From NCBI GenBank assembly GCA_039583695.1, contig JAVKSL010000129.1:1-6624 (forward strand): a stretch of 6,624 nucleotides of DNA. The letters are read 5' to 3'. Below, piece after piece: positions 1 to 4,636 of the stretch; the first letter of the stretch is position 1; each line of letters opens with the position of its first letter. The notes beneath the pieces were generated by a model. It had not been told where the DNA came from and made no database searches. It saw only the letters and a program-made list of their open reading frames with translations. This stretch comes from JAVKSL01 sp039583695. GTDB taxonomy: Bacteria; Actinomycetota; Acidimicrobiia; Acidimicrobiales; JAJPHD01. The translations under genes and the position numbers were made by a program.

Positions 1-83
1 GACGTTTATCCCGTGGGTGAACCAGAAATCAGATGGCGAAGGACCAGGTCAGCGCCAAACGTGAAGACCTCACCGTAACCGTA

Positions 84-100
84 CCCCCCCCACCCCCCCC
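84..100. repeat. C8-A-C8 homopolymer tract
   Basis: Eight C, one A and eight more C on the plus strand (G8-T-G8 on the minus strand). The tract begins exactly where the minus-strand synthetase fragment stops resembling its family, just after the Arg that closes the conserved FPR-like motif. Such runs are prone to polymerase slippage and can also be sequencing artefacts, so the tract length is uncertain. Confidence 0.85.
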
Positions 101-203
101 TCGGGAGGAAGGTGGCCTCGCGGACGTCGGGCAACTCCAACAAGCTCATCAGCAGGCGGTTGAGCCCGAAGCCGAGGCCGCCGTGGGGGGGACAGCCATA
201 GCG
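99..203 (-). pseudogene. class II aminoacyl-tRNA synthetase motif 3 fragment (Asp/Asn type)
   Basis: About 35 codons on the minus strand encode a typical motif 3 block of AspRS/AsnRS-type class II synthetases: PPHGGLGFGLNRLLMSLL, then an LPDVREATFLPR stretch. In the family the glycine-rich segment and its Arg bind ATP at the end of the catalytic core. Nothing upstream resembles motifs 1 or 2, and downstream the usual D-x-x-R-L-T-P ending is replaced by Gly/Tyr-rich sequence from a G-tract, with a stop at 6-8. The piece is about 35 residues of a protein that normally has more than 400, so it cannot work. It could instead derive from an EpmA/LysRS-like member; the PPHGG lead-in favours the AspRS/AsnRS branch. 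It reads as a relic, not the working gene. Confidence 0.6.
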
Positions 204-205
204 GA

Positions 206-234
206 CCCACCCACCCACCCACCCACCCTCACCC
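206..234. repeat. CCCA tandem repeat; G-quadruplex-forming on the minus strand
   Basis: Six C3 tracts separated by single A bases run from 206 to 228, and a seventh C3 follows at 232-234. The minus strand therefore reads GGGT repeated, which has the shortest possible loops and is among the most stable G-quadruplex designs known; the plus strand could form an i-motif. The repeat abuts the 5' edge of the synthetase fragment on the minus strand. Fold and function are inferred from the base pattern only. Confidence 0.8.
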
Positions 235-659
235 TCAACCCTCCCCTCCTGACCAGGGATTTTATGCTGGGAGGCCGGGCTTGGGCAGCGGTTCGTGAGC
301 CGTTGTGAGCAGTTTTTGTAGCAATGGGTGCCCGTCGCGCTGTGCGCGATGGTGTCCGGGAGTTGGGATGGAAGGTGCCCGTGGAGGGCAAGCTTCATAC
401 CTGTCGACACTCAGAGTCTCCTCCGCGACAGCTCGATCTCGCTGTTCGCGTTCCCCAACTACGTGCGAACCGAGGAGCTTGGCGAAGGACGACCACACCT
501 GCGACGCTCGGCGCCACATTGCCACGCTCGGCATGGCCGCGAGCACCATCGGTGGGGCGATCGCACGACCCGTCGCTAGTCAGGGAAACCAGGGAACGGG
601 CAGCCTTGGACGCTCTCGCAGATCGCCAGGGGCGACAGGAGCGGACGTAGCTCCGATAG
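235..659. other. stretch with no recognisable gene
   Basis: Open frames exist on both strands here (for example plus-strand frames through 305-650 and a minus-strand frame through 395-700). None shows a recognisable domain, a convincing ribosome site or consistent high-GC codon use. Arg, Ser and Pro are over-represented, as expected from chance open frames in GC-rich DNA. No tRNA, rRNA or terminator was seen. It most likely holds decayed sequence joining the fragments on either side. Confidence 0.5.
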
Positions 660-884
660 GTGCTGCCGGACCACCACGGCTTCGCGTTGGCAGCGGTCAC
701 CGTTGGCCAAGTCGAGGCCTTGGGGCTTACCGTGCGAAGGGATCCTCTCCCCGACGAACCCGCTCACGCGGTGGTAGTGGGACCGAAGACCCGCCCGATC
801 AGCAAGAAGATAGCCAAAGCATCGCTTTGGGTGATCCCGCCGCCGGAGGCCACCGGGATCGCTCAGTCGTCCGGGCCCACGTAG
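660..884 (+). CDS. small unknown protein, or C-terminal remnant of one
   Basis: A 74-codon frame starts at GTG right after an in-frame TAG (657-659). The segment from about residue 5 to 63 reads like real protein: a hydrophobic start (GFALAAVTVGQVEALGLTV), a DPLPDEP turn, then VVGPKTRPISKKIAKASLWV followed by IPPP. It has no Cys, membrane segment or catalytic motif that I can name. A purine-rich AGGAG lies at 637-641, 18 bases before the GTG, which is too far for a normal ribosome site, so the true start may be lost. The stop comes 40 bases before an HsdM remnant with different upstream sequence, so this may be the tail of a larger protein cut by a rearrangement. I do not recognise the family with certainty. 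Confidence 0.4.
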   Translation: MLPDHHGFALAAVTVGQVEALGLTVRRDPLPDEPAHAVVVGPKTRPISKKIAKASLWVIPPPEATGIAQSSGPT

Positions 885-923
885 TAGCGGCGTTTCGCTC
901 CTCTATCCTCAGCGTAGGCGTCG

Positions 924-1132
924 TTGGCGTACGACCTGCACCCGGACCTGACGGCCGACTACATCCTGGCCAACCCGCCGTTCAACGTCTCCGACTGGGG
1001 CGGAGACCAGCTCCGCGACGGCCCCCGCTGGACCTACGGTACCCCGCCGGTCGGCAACGCCAACTACGCCTGGCTCCGGCACATGGCTTACCACCTCCCC
1101 CCCGAGGGGTCGCCGGCGTGGTGCTCGCCATC
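924..1132 (+). pseudogene. hsdM: type I restriction-modification DNA methylase fragment (HsdM)
   Basis: The frame from 924 encodes HPDLTADYILANPPFNVSDW, then a WTYGTPPVGNANYAWLRHM segment. This is the hallmark of HsdM N6-adenine methyltransferases: NPPF is the catalytic motif IV at which the target adenine is methylated, and the GNANYAWL segment is a conserved downstream block. At about 1107-1110 the frame slips: one base is missing in a G run, and the following VAGVVLA strand is read in another frame. Similarity ends near 1132. An in-frame TAG at 915-917 and the lack of the SAM-binding FxGxG motif upstream show that the 5' part is gone. Only about 70 of roughly 500 or more codons remain, and no hsdS or hsdR is visible. 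The family call is firm; the protein cannot be active. Confidence 0.88.
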
Positions 1133-1238
1133 TGTTGGGTTGCCGCGCCGCGGTTCCAGAAGTATTGCGGGGCGATCCGTACGGATGCTCAACTGGGAGT
1201 TTGGGCCTCGCTGGATAGGTCGGGCCTCGTGCCAGAGT

Positions 1239-1403
1239 TATCGCTGCTTTGATCGCCCCGGTGATCTTGGACTCTCTCCGTGAGAAGCCGATGACGACCA
1301 TCGTCGCATCGAACAGCTCCTCCTCGGTGCGCAGCAACGTATCGGACTCGACCCAGTGAACGACTGCAACGAGTACGGCCTGACTGAAGGCGTCAATATT
1401 CGA
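1239..1403 (-). pseudogene. possible helicase C-terminal fragment (DUF3320-like)
   Basis: On the minus strand about 55 codons read as an ordered domain: a hydrophobic AVLVAVVHWVESDTLL start, an acidic helix EEELFDATMVVIGF, and a basic end SRRESKITGAIKAAI. This pattern (beta start, acidic linker, glycine-Phe, R-x-x-S/G-x-I, Ala-rich helix) recalls the small DUF3320-like domain at the C-terminus of large superfamily 1 helicase proteins often found near restriction genes. The surrounding residues in the same frame (Pro/Arg/Gly-rich) look like noise, and no start or ribosome site belongs to it. The assignment rests on recall of the motif pattern and is tentative. Confidence 0.3.
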
Positions 1404-1583
1404 ACGGCCAACTGCTACTGGACACGGGCCTGAGCGGCCGATGGACCCACCGGATCGAGCGCTGGTATCGCCGCTGGTGTCGACACCTGGCGGCTCCGGA
1501 CCCGCGGGGCGCCTTGGTGTGAGACCGACCAAATATCTCGATGGTGGCCCATCCGTATCACTCCCGCTTTCGCCCACAAGCCG

Positions 1584-3461
1584 TCAGCTTCCAACCACCG
1601 GCAGCTGGGCCGCGTCGTTGTCCAGCCAGTTGCGAAGGGCGAGGGTGGCTTCGACGTCGTTGCGGTTGTAGGCAAGAAGCCAGGCCCTGGCTGGATTGAG
1701 TTCGGCCAGCTCCCGGCAGCTCACCGCCTCCCCATAGCGCAGCATGGAGAGCTCCCCGCCGGGGTCGTCCACCTCCCAGCGGAAGCCGGCCAGGGGCGCC
1801 AAAGCTTTCAGCCCGATGCCCGAGCCTGTGATCAGCTGGTCACCGACGATCTTGTGCAGATCCACCCAGTCCCCGGATGCGATGAAGGCCTCCACCTGGC
1901 CGATAAGCCCTGTGGCGAGGCCTAAGCGTCGGAGCTGGGTGTTCTCGGCCCCGGTGTAGCAGTAGGCACGAAAGCTGGCACCCGTGGAGGTCACGGCCTC
2001 GCGTAGTTTGGTGAACCAGGTCCAGAACTCGCCGAAGAGGGTCTGTTCAGTTCTGGCGCTCATCTTCTCCCAGCTCACGAATGCCCGGTACCCGCTGTCC
2101 GTCAGCCCGGTCGCACCAGGATCGCTTAGCAGAGTCCCCCATAGGTAGACCCCGTCCTCCACGTTCTCCATGTCCACATCGAGCTCAACATCCCCCCGGG
2201 GAACTGCCACGGCGTCGATGCCGCGCCGGCGGTAGGCGGGTGCAGGGCCAAGGGCGGCGCGGGCCAGGTCAATGTGTTCCACCAAAGCACTCAGCCCGGA
2301 CCCTGAGTAGCCGGCGGTAGTGGGATCCAGTCGCAGTACTCGGCCGGCGGTGTCAATCCCGGCGTCGCGCAGGCGGGCAAGCTGGGCTTTGCGCCTGGGA
2401 GCAACGAGGTCGGATACCGGGGTGTCCGGGCCGACCCGGGAGGCAGCGGCGAACACCGGAGGAAGGTCCACACCGCCGCACACCAGCTCGGCGGTGGTCA
2501 CGTCCAGTGCTGCCAGAGCCGCCCGACAGGACACATTGTGGTCCCGGTGGATGCTCCACTGCTTCCAACCCACCCCAGGCAGAAGGCTTACGTCGCCCGA
2601 GCCCTCCTGCAGCACCGAGGAGCAATGTGCCCACCAAGGGCAATCGGGGCATTCGGAGATACGCACTGGCACCATCAAGGGTTTGATCGACACATCGCCG
2701 GTATGGCTTTGGGCTACAGCAATGATGTCGAGGCGGAAGTCGAACTCGAAGTCGTAGATCTCCATGCTGGAGCGTGCCTTGAGTGCTCCCGTCGACGACG
2801 GGGTCTTCCACAGGGGGGCATCCAGGTCATACCAGACCGTGCGGCTCTCCACGCCGATGATGCCCCCCCAGCACCCATCTCCGGCTGCGGCACCCATGGC
2901 CTCGAGCATGCGCTCGTAGTGGGCCAGCTGCAACAGGTCATCCCTTCGCCTGCGCGCGGCCCAGCTCTCGTCGGCGACGCTGGCCTCGAGGGTCGGCTCA
3001 CCCAGCTCGCAACACCGGGCCACGAGCCCCGGACGGCCACCGGCGGGCGCCTCCAACACCATGTGGTGCTTGACATCCACCGCCCGGTAGGCGGGGGGAC
3101 CGGAACTTGGCGCTCGGACCAGCAGGTCGGGTTCTCCCACCCGCCTCCCCACCTCGTCGGCGGGTAGGCGCGCGCCAACGATGAGATGGGCGCGTTCGGC
3201 CATTGCCCGGGCGGTCACGTCCTCTCTGGCCTGAAGCGACCAGGCCTGGTCGATGACGACCGCGTCTGGGTGCAGCAGCGTCAGAGCGCTCACCACCTCG
3301 GCCTCAAAGGCCCTGCCTTGGGCCATGCGCTGCTCCGCTACCTGCGAGGGCGCGAGGGGTTTACCCGGGCGCAGGACGTCAAGCTGGGCGCGCACCGGAC
3401 AGCGCTTGGCTACATAGCCCCCCTGGGGGGGGACCTCCGAGACGTCGAAGCGGGTGCCCAC
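1584..3461 (-). CDS. TM0106-family RecB/Cas4-like nuclease with RNase H-like exonuclease domain
   Basis: An intact 625-residue protein, probably a cytoplasmic DNA nuclease. The first half is a PD-(D/E)XK fold: Glu53 in a GRAFEAEVV helix, PDLL with Asp112, then AVDVKHH with Asp129 and Lys131, and the RecB-type Q-x-x-x-Y at Gln178/Tyr182 (QLAHYERML). Cys21 together with CPDCPWWAHC (Cys271, 274, 280) matches the split four-cysteine Fe-S arrangement of Cas4/AddB-type nucleases. A linker at 350-380 looks helix-hairpin-helix-like. The second half is RNase H-like: VELDVDMEN with Asp430/Glu432, Glu506, DLHKIV with Asp534, and YNRNDVEAT with Asp602, giving a plausible DEDD set. No helicase domain is attached. 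GTG 3461 is the only usual start after the in-frame TAA at 3473-3471; no Shine-Dalgarno is seen, and a -10 box lies six bases upstream. Its substrate and pathway (repair or defence) are unproven. Confidence 0.9.
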   Translation of the reverse strand: MGTRFDVSEVPPQGGYVAKRCPVRAQLDVLRPGKPLAPSQVAEQRMAQGRAFEAEVVSALTLLHPDAVVIDQAWSLQAREDVTARAMAERAHLIVGARLPADEVGRRVGEPDLLVRAPSSGPPAYRAVDVKHHMVLEAPAGGRPGLVARCCELGEPTLEASVADESWAARRRRDDLLQLAHYERMLEAMGAAAGDGCWGGIIGVESRTVWYDLDAPLWKTPSSTGALKARSSMEIYDFEFDFRLDIIAVAQSHTGDVSIKPLMVPVRISECPDCPWWAHCSSVLQEGSGDVSLLPGVGWKQWSIHRDHNVSCRAALAALDVTTAELVCGGVDLPPVFAAASRVGPDTPVSDLVAPRRKAQLARLRDAGIDTAGRVLRLDPTTAGYSGSGLSALVEHIDLARAALGPAPAYRRRGIDAVAVPRGDVELDVDMENVEDGVYLWGTLLSDPGATGLTDSGYRAFVSWEKMSARTEQTLFGEFWTWFTKLREAVTSTGASFRAYCYTGAENTQLRRLGLATGLIGQVEAFIASGDWVDLHKIVGDQLITGSGIGLKALAPLAGFRWEVDDPGGELSMLRYGEAVSCRELAELNPARAWLLAYNRNDVEATLALRNWLDNDAAQLPVVGS

Positions 3462-3473
3462 GCACCGATGTTA
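3462..3473 (-). promoter_or_regulatory. putative leaderless promoter -10 box of the nuclease gene
   Basis: Read on the minus strand, TAACAT (3473-3468) is followed by six bases and then the GTG start. TAnnnT at about this distance is the usual arrangement for leaderless transcripts in actinobacteria, where transcription begins at or beside the start codon. No Shine-Dalgarno and no clear -35 box is present. The TAA of this box also ends the upstream frame, which excludes a longer protein. Confidence 0.45.
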
Positions 3474-3778
3474 GGCACCGGTGTGACTGGCAGCGGGCAG
3501 AGCCGGCGGTCCACGGATCGAGGTGGCTGGTGTACCTGGGTCCTGGCGTGACGATGCGGGGTGAGGGCGCCGGCGAAGTGGCCGAGCCTGTCGAGCGGTC
3601 GAGGCGCCGGGCACACTAACCGCGAGAGGACCTTGATCTTGAGGAGCGACCGAACCCTATTCTTCAGAGGGCTTTCCGACAGTGACCCGTCGCGGCAGTA
3701 GGTCCGCGGGCAGCGACTTGTCCCGTGAGCTCCCCGTCGGTGTCCGCTCCGTGTCGCTAGCTGTCCGAAGATCTGTCC
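3474..3778. other. divergent intergenic region
   Basis: About 300 bases separate the two outward-facing -10 boxes. Open frames crossing it, such as the one running through 3186-3551, lie opposite the nuclease gene and look like its shadow. GTCGAG occurs twice in tandem at about 3589-3602. No RNA gene, terminator or recognisable protein piece was found. The in-frame extension upstream of ATG 3793 (from 3682) is Arg/Ser/Val-rich and does not look coding. Confidence 0.45.
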
Positions 3779-3784
3779 TAACGT
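3779..3784 (+). promoter_or_regulatory. putative leaderless -10 box before the ATPase fragment
   Basis: TAACGT ends eight bases before ATG 3793, so a transcript would start within about a base of the ATG. It matches TAnnnT and nearly repeats the TAACAT box of the divergent nuclease gene. No -35 box is evident. It supports 3793 as the original start of the downstream gene. Confidence 0.4.
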
Positions 3785-3792
3785 TGCACACG

Positions 3793-3921
3793 ATGGACGA
3801 CGCACTGCTCGAAGTCATTCTCGGTCGCCTCGACACGGTGGCCCTGGGCGAGGAGGCCACCGACATGTTGTTGGGGGCCTGTGAGGGCGACGAAGCCCTG
3901 GCGCAGGTGCTGGGAGGCAGG
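3793..3921 (+). pseudogene. N-terminal fragment of an AAA/SMC-like ATPase
   Basis: From ATG 3793 about 43 codons form a well-behaved helical N-terminus: MDDALLEVILGRLDTVALG, then an EEATDMLLGACEGDEALAQ helix and VLGGR. This resembles the leader found ahead of the P-loop domain in actinobacterial SMC/RecF-like AAA ATPases, which act on DNA or in defence. After about 3921 the frame turns Pro/Arg/Gly-rich, and no Walker A (GxxGxGKS/T) appears in any plus frame before the next gene piece, so the catalytic part is missing. There is no Shine-Dalgarno; the TAACGT box at 3779-3784 would give a leaderless message. The family call rests on the leader alone and is moderate. Sequence from 3922 to 4119 holds nothing I recognise. 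Confidence 0.45.
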
Positions 3922-4119
3922 CGGCCCCCCGCAACCCACCCTGGTGGCCGATGGCAATGGGGCCCAAGGGGAAGCAGGACCCCACCGATCACACGCACCG
4001 AACCCCGGGCAGATCAGGGCGGTGGACCCCCGCCAGGTCGACACATCGGATACCCGGTGGCGTTGCGCGCCGCCAGGCTGCGTCCGCGTCGCGTAGTCGC
4101 TTGTAATACACCGAGGGCG

Positions 4120-4229
4120 GTGGTCGAGCGGGTCGACCCAGACCTACTCGGTGTCGACGACATTTTCGAGATCGACGCCCAGGCCAGCCACCTGTTCACG
4201 GTTTCGACGACATCTACGACGTCTGGGCC
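4120..4229 (+). pseudogene. fragment of an unidentified acidic protein, frameshifted
   Basis: One frame reads VERVDPDLLGVDDIFEIDAQ then ASHLFT (4120-4200). The next frame continues directly with GFDDIYDVWA (4200-4229), as if one or two bases had been lost or gained at about 4199. The acidic and aromatic composition and the echo between GVDDIFEID and GFDDIYDVW look like genuine protein, unlike the Arg/Pro-rich surroundings. No start, ribosome site or family is assigned. It stops six bases before the exonuclease III remnant, so two unrelated broken genes are joined here. Confidence 0.35.
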
Positions 4230-4234
4230 ACTAC

Positions 4235-4582
4235 CGCGACGTGTGGGACCCGGCAAGCTTCGAGGGGGCGACGCACGTGACCGGCCCGAGCGCCAGGCGC
4301 TGGCCGAGCTGCAGGGCCGGGGACTGGTGGACGGTTCCGTGCGCCGTACGACCAGGACCGACTCTACTCGTGGTGGGACTACCGGGCGGGAGCTTCCACC
4401 AGCACCGGGGGATGCGAATCGACCTGATCCTCGTGACGGCGCCGCTCGCCGAGCGCATCACCTGCGCCCTGGTCGACCGCTCCGCCAGGAAGGGCCGCCA
4501 GCCGTCCGACCACGCTCCCGTGCTGGTCGACCTCGCCTGGCCCCGCGCAGCCGAAAAGGTATATGATGACAGCAGGTGCTGA
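4235..4582 (+). pseudogene. xth: exodeoxyribonuclease III C-terminal remnant with three frameshifts
   Basis: Pieces in all three plus frames line up in order as the C-terminal third of exonuclease III, the AP endonuclease and 3'-5' exonuclease of base excision repair. They are RDVWDPASFEGATHVTG (4235-4285), ERQALAELQGRGLVD (4288-4332), FRAPYDQDRLYSWWDYRAG (4335-4391), then SFHQHRGMRIDLILV and KGRQPSDHAPVLVDL back in the first frame (4391-4534). MRIDLILV and SDHAP are family signatures; the latter carries the catalytic Asp-His pair. Each junction is explained by a single missing base in a G/C-rich spot (about 4287, 4333 and 4390), and three losses restore the original frame. The N-terminal two thirds, with the metal-binding Glu and the catalytic Tyr and Asn, are absent. 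Family identity is very strong. Confidence 0.88.
4562..4567 (+). promoter_or_regulatory. candidate -10 box of the sugar ABC operon
   Basis: TATGAT differs from TATAAT at one base and sits 69 bases before the ATG of the binding protein. It would give a leader of about 60 bases that includes the palindrome at 4590-4602 and the ribosome site. The region 17-18 bases upstream (GGCCCC) has no -35 likeness, so use would depend on an activator or a non-standard sigma factor. The box overlaps the dead tail of the exonuclease III remnant. Confidence 0.35.
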
Positions 4583-4589
4583 CCATACT

Positions 4590-4602
4590 TGCGAGACTCG
4601 CA
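4590..4602. promoter_or_regulatory. perfect palindrome, candidate operator
   Basis: TGCGAG-A-CTCGCA is a perfect inverted repeat with one central base, 35 bases before the binding-protein ATG and upstream of its ribosome site. A one-base loop makes an RNA hairpin unlikely, so a dimeric DNA-binding repressor fits better. Sugar ABC operons are commonly controlled by LacI- or ROK-type regulators at such sites; no regulator gene is visible in the window. Confidence 0.4.
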
Positions 4603-4621
4603 CACGGCACCATGTAACGGG

Positions 4622-4626
4622 GGAGG
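4622..4626 (+). promoter_or_regulatory. ribosome binding site of the binding protein
   Basis: GGAGG, inside the longer GGGGGAGG run, lies 10 bases before ATG 4637. It selects this ATG over the TTG at 4589, which would put the ribosome site inside the gene and add 16 residues ahead of an already complete signal peptide. Confidence 0.7.
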
Positions 4627-4636
4627 TCTGAAGGAC

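Noticed and set aside
206..234. CRISPR-like repeat array
   Set aside because: The unit is only four bases with no spacers, so it is a simple tandem repeat.
305..1252. A long plus-strand open frame of 315 codons
   Set aside because: Its composition is Arg/Ser/Pro-rich, it runs through the HsdM segment in the wrong frame for most of its length, and it lacks a ribosome site. Only a few codons near 1109-1130 belong to the shifted methylase.
909..1577. A minus-strand open frame of 222 codons as a whole gene
   Set aside because: Most of it is antisense to the HsdM fragment and low-complexity; only the block at 1239-1403 looks like protein.
1404..1583. A terminator downstream of the nuclease gene
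   Set aside because: No GC-rich hairpin followed by a T-run was found on the minus strand after the stop at 1584.
2538..3167. A plus-strand frame of 209 codons inside the nuclease gene
   Set aside because: It is antisense to an intact, motif-complete gene and has no recognisable domain or start signal.
4589..4618. TTGCGA-18-TGTAAC as a promoter for the sugar operon
   Set aside because: Transcription would start near 4625, inside the ribosome site, leaving the message without it; both boxes also match consensus only weakly.
4589..4636. A longer start for the sugar-binding protein at TTG 4589
   Set aside because: It would add 16 residues before a complete lipoprotein signal, cover the palindrome and place the GGAGG inside the gene.
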